This document shows positions 14,208 to 20,348 of a stretch of DNA of 20,348 nt, one piece after another. Below the pieces are notes generated by a model, which searched no databases, was not told the origin of the DNA, and saw only the letters and a program-made list of their open reading frames with translations. Source of the stretch: Ruminococcaceae bacterium UBA7075 (GTDB taxonomy: Bacteria; Bacillota; Clostridia; Oscillospirales; Acutalibacteraceae); contig DKZL01000068.1 of the NCBI GenBank assembly GCA_002493635.1, positions 1 to 20,348 on the forward strand, written 5' to 3'. Numbering within the stretch: the first letter of the stretch is position 1; every line of letters starts with the position of its first letter. A program made the position numbers and the translations under genes.

Positions 14208-15986
14208 ATGGCAGAAAAAATCAAAGCTGTCGGATATGCTCGTTTCTCATCATCTAATCAGAGAGAGGAGTCAATCTCGGCACAAAAAAGATACATTGCA
14301 ACATTCGCAGAGGATAACAATATGGAAATCATTGATTGGTATTGCGACAGAGCAAAATCGGCAAAAACAGTAAATCGTCCTGAATTTCAAAAACTCATTC
14401 AGGACGCACAGAACAATCCTGAATTCAAAGCAATCATAGTTCATAAATCTGACAGATTTTCAAGAAATGTTGAGGACAGCATTCAATACAAAAGATTGTT
14501 TGAGGATTGCGGACTGGAAGTAATTTTTGTAAATGAAAGATTTGACAATTCTCCGTCAGGAAAAATGATGTATAATCTTTTAAGCAGTATCAATCAGTTC
14601 TACAATGATAATCTTGCATTAGAGGTAATGAAGGGATTGAAAGAAAATGCCTATCAATGTAAATGGACAGGTGGACCAGCTCCCTTGGGATATGATATAG
14701 GCAACGATAAAAAGCTTATAATCAACGAAAAAGAAGCAGAAATTGTAAGGCTGATTTTTCAGATGTCCGCTGACGGCTATGGTTACAGCGAAACAATAGA
14801 CAAGCTGAACATTCTGGGATACAAGACTAAAAAAGGCAATCCTTTTGGCAAAAACAGTCTGTATGACCTCATTCGTAACGAAAGATACAAAGGAACATAC
14901 ATTTTCAACAGAAGAAGCAAGGCTGACAGACACAACAGGAGAAATAATCACAAATACAAGCCTGATGATGAAATCATCCGCATAGAAAACGGTTGTCCTG
15001 CAATAGTTTCCGAAAGCCTTTGGAATCGTGCAAATGCAGTCAAAAAAGCAACAAGGTGCAGTTACACCAATGCAAAGCATTCGTATCTTCTGACAGGACT
15101 TTTGTATTGCAGTCAATGCGGTGCAAAGCTTCACGGAAACATCAGAACAGATAAGAACGGCAATTCATACACAACATACAGGTGCAGTGGAAAAACCAAT
15201 AAGCGTAATTGTGATTGCAAGGAAATCCGTTGCAATAAGCTTGATTCATTTGTCATTGACAAGTTCATTCAGTTTTTCTTCAATGACAGCAACATTCCGA
15301 TAATCACTGACAAGCTCAATGAACAACTGAATAACACTGCAAAATCTGATGTTGAATACACAGAAGCAAAGAACAATCTCTCAGTCCTTGAAAAAAGCAG
15401 GGATAATCTTGTTGAAGCAATCATACAGACAGGCTCAAATCAGACAATCACGGACAAAATCAATGAATATGAATCAAAAATTTCAAAAACAAAATCATTC
15501 ATTGAGGACTATGAAAGCCGAAAAATCAACAGAGTAATAACTGATGAAGAAGTAAAAAATCAGATAGACAAGCTAAAATCATATATGAGCAATCCTGAAA
15601 AGCTTGTGAAAACAAAATATGTTCTTTCGGAATATATTGACCGAATAGACATATCTAACGAGAATATTCAGGTGACTTTCAAAGTAACAATGCCTCCAGT
15701 CAATGGGGGCATTTCTGATTCTCCGACATTCAGACACACGGAATTCATAAGACGAAAAAGTCTGTTTAAAAATGAAAAAAATTCCGACAAAAAACATCGG
15801 AACATAGAAAAACTTCAAAATTTCTATGAAAATCCTCACGAGAGTGAGTTTCTCCTGAAAAGCATAACAAGAAAAAGTCACGACTGTATATACAATCGTG
15901 ACTTTTGTGGTGGAGGTGAGGGGAGTCGAACCCCTGTCCGAAAATCGCTTGCCAAGGTTTTCTCCGAGCGCAGTCAATGTTTTTAA
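14208..15986 (+). CDS. Large serine recombinase (integrase) of the element
   Basis: It catalyses integration and excision through a 5'-phosphoserine link. Residues 5-150 are the resolvase domain with YARFSSSNQ (catalytic Ser14, Arg12) and SDRFSRN (Arg83, Arg86). Residues 155-285 are the recombinase domain (GGPAPLGYDI, then NPFGKNSLYDLIRNERYKGTY). About 300-342 is the zinc ribbon (CSQCGAKL, YRC, CDCKEIRC). About 375-460 is the coiled coil. GAGGAG lies about 10 nt before ATG 14208. The frame runs through the terminal hairpin and the att core into antisense ssrA: residues from about 567 on (CGGGEGSRTPVRK...) are encoded by attR and ssrA, giving 592 residues in the integrated state. In the circular form the frame would instead end GGGDSQPKKLTD at the TGA 7027-7029, about 579 residues. 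Confidence 0.92.
   Translation: MAEKIKAVGYARFSSSNQREESISAQKRYIATFAEDNNMEIIDWYCDRAKSAKTVNRPEFQKLIQDAQNNPEFKAIIVHKSDRFSRNVEDSIQYKRLFEDCGLEVIFVNERFDNSPSGKMMYNLLSSINQFYNDNLALEVMKGLKENAYQCKWTGGPAPLGYDIGNDKKLIINEKEAEIVRLIFQMSADGYGYSETIDKLNILGYKTKKGNPFGKNSLYDLIRNERYKGTYIFNRRSKADRHNRRNNHKYKPDDEIIRIENGCPAIVSESLWNRANAVKKATRCSYTNAKHSYLLTGLLYCSQCGAKLHGNIRTDKNGNSYTTYRCSGKTNKRNCDCKEIRCNKLDSFVIDKFIQFFFNDSNIPIITDKLNEQLNNTAKSDVEYTEAKNNLSVLEKSRDNLVEAIIQTGSNQTITDKINEYESKISKTKSFIEDYESRKINRVITDEEVKNQIDKLKSYMSNPEKLVKTKYVLSEYIDRIDISNENIQVTFKVTMPPVNGGISDSPTFRHTEFIRRKSLFKNEKNSDKKHRNIEKLQNFYENPHESEFLLKSITRKSHDCIYNRDFCGGGEGSRTPVRKSLAKVFSERSQCF
15873..15906 (-). terminator. Element-borne terminator now serving ssrA
   Basis: This is a 34-bp palindrome with one mismatched position: AAAAGTCACGA-C-TGTA and its inverse, meeting at TATA. 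On the minus strand it starts 1 nt after the tmRNA CCA end and is followed by TTTTTC, a good terminator. It lies inside the recombinase frame and replaces the ancestral terminator at 6937-6984. Confidence 0.75.
15908..15919. repeat. attR core: 12-bp direct repeat within the ssrA 3' end
   Basis: TGGTGGAGGTGA is identical to 6990-7001. It is the terminal 12 nt of tmRNA (minus strand TCACCTCCACCA), so insertion leaves ssrA intact. Confidence 0.75.
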
Positions 15987-16257
15987 TCTCCCTTACTGCA
16001 ACGCCCACCGACAGGCTTTGCAGTTCGGCAGCCTCTGGTGTGTGACAAAGGTCGAGGCACTCCTCTGTTCACAGTTACCACTAATCGACGCCCTTATCTA
16101 AGCCGTGGTGCTCTCAGACAGGACGAGCAGTGCCTTAGGCAGCTGCTAATTCAACTGTATTTTTGTCAGTTATTTTTAAGTTGCGGATTTTAAGGCGGTT
16201 CCGCACCGCCGCTCGCTTACCAAGGTTTACAATCCCCGTCGAAACCTTTACACCCCC
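15908..16257 (-). ncRNA. ssrA: tmRNA (ssrA)
   Basis: tmRNA rescues ribosomes stalled on mRNAs without stop codons and tags the product for proteolysis, with SmpB as partner. The 5' end GGGGGTGTAAAGGTTTCGAC (16257 down) is characteristic. Its first 7 nt pair with CACCTCC near the 3' end, and the T-arm GGACAGGGGTTCGACTCCCCT and CCA end are intact. The mRNA-like part ends in GCA GCT GCC TAA (16146-16135). Reading back gives a tag of about 10 residues, DKNTVELAAA, if the resume codon is GAC at 16167; the resume codon is inferred. smpB lies about 0.8 kb upstream on the same strand. The 3' terminus is the element's insertion site. A TATAAT at 16267-16262 is too close to the mature 5' end to be a clear promoter. 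Confidence 0.95.
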
Positions 16258-16277
16258 GTATATTATATTAAAATTAA

Positions 16278-17042
16278 TTATTTTAACAGATACAAATCTA
16301 TTGTGTCATATATATTGATATATCCTCCGACAGCATCAAGTGAATTTTTCATATCCTCTTCAAAGCTTTGCTTTATATCTTTGGGCAAAGTCCTGTGGTC
16401 GGAATACGTATTGAGTAAATCAATGTATTCATCAGAACTTAATCTGCGTACACGCTTATAAACATCGGAAAACACAATGTCAAAGTTGTTGTCCTCTAAC
16501 TCCCTGAATTTTATTTTATAATCGTCTTCACAAAATTCAACCTGTTTTTTGTCACTCGGTCTGTATTTTTTATAAACCGCCATACTTGCAACATTCGTTT
16601 TATCATCACATCTGCTGACAAAAGGATGATTCCAGAACAAGGCAAGAATTCCGTTTTTTGAAAGCAGTCTTTTTACCTTTTCATAACCGCTTGGCTGTGG
16701 AATCCAATGAAATGCAGTTGCAGAATAGATTAAATCAAAGCTGTTCTCGGGCAAATCGCACTTTAAAAAGTCATCATTCATAATGCTTATATTTTTATAA
16801 TTCTCAAACTTCACCTTACAATAGTCAGCAAGATTTTCGCCAAGCTCAACAGCAGTCAATTTACCGCCTTTGTCAAGAAACGGCTTTGTCGCCTGACCTG
16901 TACCAATTCCAATTTCAAGCACATTGCTGTCGGGTGAAATCCTTGAATATTTAAAAATATCTTCAAACATCTTTGCAGGATACCGAGGTCTGATGCTGTC
17001 ATAATTTTTAACATCCTCATTAAAGGTATATCTCAAATCCAT
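16278..17042 (-). CDS. Class I SAM-dependent methyltransferase
   Basis: This is a 254-aa protein of the UbiE/Methyltransf_11 type. Motif I is VLEIGIGTGQATKPFL (about 40-55), followed by the acidic residue of motif II in LTAVELGENL. Then come MNDDFLKCDLPENSFDLIYSATAFHWI (about 85-110) and LLSKNGILALFWNH. Some members with a 'FHWI' motif after the third strand act on small molecules such as trans-aconitate, but the substrate here cannot be told. The start is 6 nt after the smpB stop, so it is probably transcribed with smpB. It is 20 nt from the mature tmRNA 5' end. Confidence 0.88.
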   Translation of the reverse strand: MDLRYTFNEDVKNYDSIRPRYPAKMFEDIFKYSRISPDSNVLEIGIGTGQATKPFLDKGGKLTAVELGENLADYCKVKFENYKNISIMNDDFLKCDLPENSFDLIYSATAFHWIPQPSGYEKVKRLLSKNGILALFWNHPFVSRCDDKTNVASMAVYKKYRPSDKKQVEFCEDDYKIKFRELEDNNFDIVFSDVYKRVRRLSSDEYIDLLNTYSDHRTLPKDIKQSFEEDMKNSLDAVGGYINIYDTIDLYLLK

Positions 17043-17048
17043 AGCAAC

Positions 17049-17510
17049 TTATCCTCCGCGCTGCTCCTTGATAGCACGCTCCATATCACGCTTAGCGCTG
17101 CGTTTTGCCATATCCTCACGCTTGTCATAGAGCTTTTTACCTTTGCAGAGCCCAATCTGGATTTTTACCCTGCTGTCCTTAAAGTACAAGCTAATCGGAA
17201 TAAGCGAATATCCCGTCTGCTTGACCGTGCCGTAAAGCCGTGCAATTTCCTTTTTATGCATAAGAAGTCTGCGCACACGCATAGGGTCACGGTTAAAAAT
17301 ATTGCCGTGCTCATAAGGAGAAATATGCATACCGTTTACAAAGATTTCGCCATCAACAATAGAACACCAGCTGTCTTTTAGATTTACTCTGCCGCTTCTG
17401 ATTGACTTGACCTCAGTTCCGCAAAGTTCAATTCCTGCTTCATACGATTCTTCAATAAAGTAATCGTGATGTGCCTTTTTGTTCTGTGCGATAGTTTTTA
17501 AATTTGCCAC
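17049..17510 (-). CDS. smpB: SsrA-binding protein SmpB
   Basis: This is a 153-aa protein of the normal family length. It starts NLKTIAQNKKAHHDYFIEES, has the core GIELCGTEVKSIRSGRVNLKD and HISPYEHGNIFNRDPMRVRRLL, and ends in the basic helix GKKLYDKREDMAKRSAKRD. This tail occupies the mRNA channel of stalled ribosomes. SmpB delivers alanyl-tmRNA to the A site; its RNA partner ssrA lies just downstream on the same strand. The ribosome site AAGGGGG precedes ATG 17510. Confidence 0.97.
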   Translation of the reverse strand: MANLKTIAQNKKAHHDYFIEESYEAGIELCGTEVKSIRSGRVNLKDSWCSIVDGEIFVNGMHISPYEHGNIFNRDPMRVRRLLMHKKEIARLYGTVKQTGYSLIPISLYFKDSRVKIQIGLCKGKKLYDKREDMAKRSAKRDMERAIKEQRGG

Positions 17511-17602
17511 TGCATATCCCCCTTTCTGAAAGCTTATACATTTGTGAAGATTACAAGTATAACACCGCAGTCCCCACTTGTCAAGCAGAAAATGTTGAAA
17601 TT

Positions 17603-18205
17603 TTAAATTTCGTTTCTGCCCTCAAGTGCTTTCGCCAGCGTGTATTCATCGGCATATTCAAGGTCACCGCCAACAGGAATACCATAGGCAAGCCTTGTCA
17701 CCTTTACGCCCATTGGCTTTAACAGCTTTGAAATATAAAGTGCTGTTGCGTCGCCCTCAACAGTCGGATTGGTCGCCATAATAACCTCTTTTACGGTATC
17801 GTCACCAAGCCTTGAAATCAGCTGTTTAATCGTGAGGTTATCGGGTCCAATGTCATTGAGCGGAGAAATTGCACCGTGCAGAACGTGATATACACCCTTG
17901 AACTCGTGAGTATTTTCAACCGCTGTTGCATCTCTCGGAGTTTCCACCACGCAGATGACTGAATTGTCACGCACGGGACTTGCGCACACAGGACAAAGCT
18001 CCTTATCTGTAAGATTACAGCACCTTGAGCAATAGTGAATTTTAGTGTGTGCATCCATAACTGCTCCGGCAAGTTCCTCTGCCTCTGTTTTTGACAGATT
18101 AAGCACATAATATGCAAGTCGTTGAGCGGTTTTGTGACCTATACCCGGCATTCTTTCAAAATGCTCCACCAGATTTTCCAGTGGAGCAACGTTGTATTGT
18201 GCCAT
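17603..18205 (-). CDS. recR: Recombination mediator RecR
   Basis: This is a 200-aa protein of normal length. It has the helix-hairpin-helix region FERMPGIGHKTAQRLAYYVL, a zinc finger of four cysteines (C59, C62, C71, C74), and a Toprim domain with ICVVETPRDATAVENT and further YHVLHGAISPL. RecR works with RecO and RecF to load RecA on gapped DNA. The start ATG 18205 lies 2 nt after the ybaB stop, so the two are translationally close. dnaX-ybaB-recR is a conserved Firmicutes order. Confidence 0.97.
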   Translation of the reverse strand: MAQYNVAPLENLVEHFERMPGIGHKTAQRLAYYVLNLSKTEAEELAGAVMDAHTKIHYCSRCCNLTDKELCPVCASPVRDNSVICVVETPRDATAVENTHEFKGVYHVLHGAISPLNDIGPDNLTIKQLISRLGDDTVKEVIMATNPTVEGDATALYISKLLKPMGVKVTRLAYGIPVGGDLEYADEYTLAKALEGRNEI

Positions 18206-18207
18206 AA

Positions 18208-18558
18208 TTAAAACATTCCCGGAATGTTAAGTCCGCCTGAGATGGACTCCATTTTTTCTTCCTTTTCCTTTGCAGCTGCTCTGAGAGCCTCATTTGCCGC
18301 AGCAATAACAAGGTCGGAAAGCATTTCAACATCCTCAGGGTCAACAACCTCAGGTGAAATTTCAACCTTTGTAAGCTCCATTTTGCCGGTAACTGTAACC
18401 TTTACAGCACCGCCGCCTGCTGCTGCATCATATTCTTTAGCTTCAAGCTCTGCTGAAGCTGCTTCCATATCGTCCTGTAACTTCTGTGCCTGACGGGCAA
18501 GCTGCTGAATGTTGTTTGCTCCGCCGTTTCCGTAACCCTTTGGTAATCTTGCTTTCAT
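18208..18558 (-). CDS. YbaB/EbfC nucleoid-associated protein
   Basis: This is a 116-aa protein of the YbaB/EbfC DNA-binding family: an N-terminal helix with NNIQQLARQAQKLQDDMEAA, then VKVTVTGKMELTKVEISPEVVDPEDVEMLSDLV, and a long C-terminal helix AANEALRAAAKEKEEKME ending GGLNIPGMF. Such proteins bind DNA as dimers and shape the nucleoid. Its position between dnaX and recR is the classic one. The ribosome site GAAAGGA precedes ATG 18558, 21 nt after the dnaX stop. Confidence 0.95.
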   Translation of the reverse strand: MKARLPKGYGNGGANNIQQLARQAQKLQDDMEAASAELEAKEYDAAAGGGAVKVTVTGKMELTKVEISPEVVDPEDVEMLSDLVIAAANEALRAAAKEKEEKMESISGGLNIPGMF

Positions 18559-18579
18559 AATATAAAATTCCTTTCAAAT

Positions 18580-20292
18580 TTATTCTTCTATAATTTCAAC
18601 CCCTGTGCCCTCAAGACTTTTCTTGAAAACTTCAAGGGAATCTTCCTTTTTTTCTTCCTTGCTCACACGCTTGTACGGGCCAAGACTGTACGCTCTGCCT
18701 GTGGTTTCAAGGATAATCTTCTTAACTTCTTCACGCCTTTTGCCCTGCCTGAGAAGTTCAAATGCCATTTCGTTTGAAGTGTCAATCAGCAGGTAATTTC
18801 CGCTCACATACGCAGACGAGCCTGCAAATGCCGCCGCAATAGCACGTGAAATATCCTTCAGATTGCCCACAACATCGACCCATTCGGGGAAAGGCTTTGC
18901 GTTGCGATAAATTTCTTCAAGATTTGCACTGCTATTTACCGCAGGCTGACTTGTAACCTTCGGAGCAGGCTTTGTAACAGGTGCAGGTTTATGTTCCTGT
19001 GCTGTTTCCTGCTTTGGTTCTTCTATATCATCAACCTGTCCGGATTTCTCCTTTACAGGCTGTTTTGTAACTGTTATCGTTTCACCCGACTGTTCTGCTT
19101 GCCTTACAGGCGTTGCAAGCGGTTCCGTGCTTACTTTTATACCACGCTTTACGGCTTTTTCAAGTGCTGTAAGTCTTGCAGTAAGTGCCTCGGTTGTACC
19201 GTCAAGCTCGGCTGATGACAACTTTACCATTGCCATTTCAAACTCGGTTCTGTCTCCTGTACCGTGCCCCATTCGCTGATAAGAACGGGAAAGCACATCC
19301 ATATAATATACAATATCCGCAAGCGACAAATAGTCAGCCTGAGTCTGAGCCTCTTCAAATTCCTCATCCGACATTACAAGAATATCACGGGGATTTCGCA
19401 CGGATTTTATCAGCATTAAAGCTCTGAAGTGCGAAAGCAGCTCCTCGCAAAGTCTTGACATATCCTTTGACTCGGCATAAAGCCTGTCGATAATATCAAG
19501 CGACTTTTCGGTATTTTTATTTATAACAGCCGCCGCAAGGTCATAAAGGTAGGTCTTGCGTGCAAGTCCAGCCGCATTGCGTACAACCTCGTCGTCAATG
19601 TTCGTACTCATCGCAATGCACCTGTCGAGCAGTGAAAGCGCATCTCTGAGCGCTCCGTCGGCAACAGATGCAATTAGAACTGCGGCACTGTCCGCAAGCA
19701 CAACATCCTCCTGCTGTGCAACATAAAGAAGTCTGTCAGCAATCACCCTTGTAGGAATGCGGTGAAAATCAAACCGCTGACACCTCGACAAAATTGTCTG
19801 CGGAAGCTTGTGAACCTCAGTTGTTGCGAGGATAAAAATAACGTGCTCGGGCGGTTCTTCAAGCGTTTTTAAAAGCGCATTAAAAGCCTCACTTGTGAGC
19901 ATATGCACCTCATCGACGATATAAACCCTGTACTTACAATTAGGGTTGGCAGGCTTGAACTGCACCTCGTCAATAATTGAACGCACATCGGCTATACCTC
20001 GGTTTGAAGCGGCGTCCATTTCAACAACATCAAGCACACTGCCGTTGTCAATGCCCTTGCAGATTTCACATTCACCGCAGGGATTTCCGTTTTGGGGATT
20101 AAGGCAGTTAGCAGCTTTTGAGAGGATTTTTGCACAGGTAGTCTTGCCTGTTCCACGGGAACCCGTGAACAGATAGGCGTGATTTAGCCTGCCTGACGAA
20201 ACCTCGTTTTGCAGAGTTGTGGTAATATGCTCCTGACCCGACACATCGTCAAAGGTCTGAGGTCTCCACTTGCGATATAACACCTGATACAA
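18580..20292 (-). CDS. dnaX: DNA polymerase III subunit gamma/tau
   Basis: This is a 570-aa clamp-loader ATPase. It begins MYQVLYRKWRPQTFDDVSGQ. Walker A is GSRGTGKT (44-51), the zinc module has four cysteines (63, 72, 75, 78), Walker B is VDEVHML (126-132), and the sensor/arginine finger is LSRCQRFDF (168-176). Domain III follows to about 370, then a proline- and threonine-rich linker (about 390-465), and a C-terminal tau part that ends EKKEDSLEVFKKSLEGTGVEIIEE-like. The ribosome site GGAGGTG lies 9 nt before ATG 20292. No obvious slippery heptamer for a short gamma form was noticed. It heads the dnaX-ybaB-recR run. Confidence 0.97.
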   Translation of the reverse strand: MYQVLYRKWRPQTFDDVSGQEHITTTLQNEVSSGRLNHAYLFTGSRGTGKTTCAKILSKAANCLNPQNGNPCGECEICKGIDNGSVLDVVEMDAASNRGIADVRSIIDEVQFKPANPNCKYRVYIVDEVHMLTSEAFNALLKTLEEPPEHVIFILATTEVHKLPQTILSRCQRFDFHRIPTRVIADRLLYVAQQEDVVLADSAAVLIASVADGALRDALSLLDRCIAMSTNIDDEVVRNAAGLARKTYLYDLAAAVINKNTEKSLDIIDRLYAESKDMSRLCEELLSHFRALMLIKSVRNPRDILVMSDEEFEEAQTQADYLSLADIVYYMDVLSRSYQRMGHGTGDRTEFEMAMVKLSSAELDGTTEALTARLTALEKAVKRGIKVSTEPLATPVRQAEQSGETITVTKQPVKEKSGQVDDIEEPKQETAQEHKPAPVTKPAPKVTSQPAVNSSANLEEIYRNAKPFPEWVDVVGNLKDISRAIAAAFAGSSAYVSGNYLLIDTSNEMAFELLRQGKRREEVKKIILETTGRAYSLGPYKRVSKEEKKEDSLEVFKKSLEGTGVEIIEE

Positions 20293-20326
20293 AAAAACAC
20301 CTCCTGCATTTGCGGTATTGCTTTAA

Positions 20327-20348
20327 CAAAAAAGCAGCCGGTGGGCTG
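20327..20348 (-). terminator. Terminator of an upstream gene, partly outside the window
   Basis: On the minus strand CAGCC-CACC-GGCTG is followed by CTTTTTTG, just upstream of dnaX. It ends a transcript coming from beyond the window. In many Firmicutes the SRP RNA gene lies here, but none of its body is visible. Confidence 0.55.

Larger units (their letters stand above)
7002..15907. mobile_element. Integrated element at ssrA 3' end, serine-recombinase type, about 8.9 kb
   Basis: It is bounded by the 12-bp direct repeats at 6990-7001 and 15908-15919, which equal the tmRNA 3' terminus. A large serine recombinase lies at the right end. Contents: XRE repressor with palindromic operator, Mor-like activator, NERD-domain protein, small ORFs, DUF1643 protein, DUF927 ATPase with a LexA-box promoter, and recombinase. 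It is visibly more AT-rich than the dnaX-smpB side. No relaxase, coupling protein, type IV secretion or virion gene is seen, so it is probably mobilised by another element or a helper phage, or spreads only by excision and DNA uptake. The exact crossover bases cannot be read from one copy. Removing it would rejoin ssrA with the terminator at 6937-6984. Confidence 0.82.

Noticed and set aside
14619..15134. 171-aa open frame on the minus strand inside the recombinase gene
   Set aside because: It lies wholly antisense to a well-defined recombinase, is cysteine- and phenylalanine-rich in the way of shadow frames, and has no ribosome site.

Overview
The window looks like a low-GC Gram-positive chromosome, most likely a gut Clostridia of the Ruminococcus/Oscillospiraceae kind. 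Evidence: the dnaX-ybaB-recR order, strong AGGAGG-type ribosome sites, AT-rich codon use, BspA-like leucine-rich repeats and a Firmicutes-type LexA box. This is inference from style; no taxonomic marker was compared.

Layout. (1) 1-6989 is chromosome with accessory genes. It starts with the 3' part of a VWA/metallopeptidase-like gene (+). Next comes a minus-strand three-gene run, read from 4596 down to 1151: a BspA-like LRR protein with no signal peptide, a WYL regulator, and an unrecognised 449-aa protein that may be a nuclease flanked by PUA/EVE-like domains. It has a good promoter (4614-4642) and terminator (1011-1048). Then follow a broken SpoVK/CbxX-type ATPase tail, an unrecognised 398-aa protein, and the decayed 3' end of a second BspA-like gene. 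(2) 7002-15907 is an integrated element of about 8.9 kb. It is bounded by a 12-bp direct repeat that is also the last 12 nt of tmRNA. (3) 15908-20348 is conserved chromosome, all on the minus strand: dnaX, ybaB, recR, smpB, a methyltransferase gene and ssrA (tmRNA).

The element. A large serine recombinase at its right end appears to have integrated it at the 3' end of ssrA. The original ssrA terminator now lies 8.9 kb away at the left end (6937-6984), and the element supplies a replacement hairpin. At the left are a HigA-like XRE repressor with a perfect 20-bp palindrome inside its own promoter, a small divergent ORF, a 111-nt three-stem inverted-repeat structure, a Mor-like activator, an unknown gene and a NERD-domain nuclease-like gene. 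In the middle are two tiny proteins, an unknown gene and a DUF1643 gene. At the right is a repeat-rich AT region, then a DUF927 ATPase gene under a promoter that carries a canonical LexA box, two small ORFs and the recombinase. There are no relaxase, type IV secretion or capsid genes, so it resembles an SOS-responsive satellite or other non-autonomous island.

How the parts may work together (inference): the XRE protein keeps the left side quiet; DNA damage releases LexA from the DUF927 promoter; recombinase excises the circle; the DUF927 ATPase supports replication from one of two structured regions. The recombinase reading frame runs through attR into antisense ssrA, so its C-terminal tail should differ between the integrated and circular forms.
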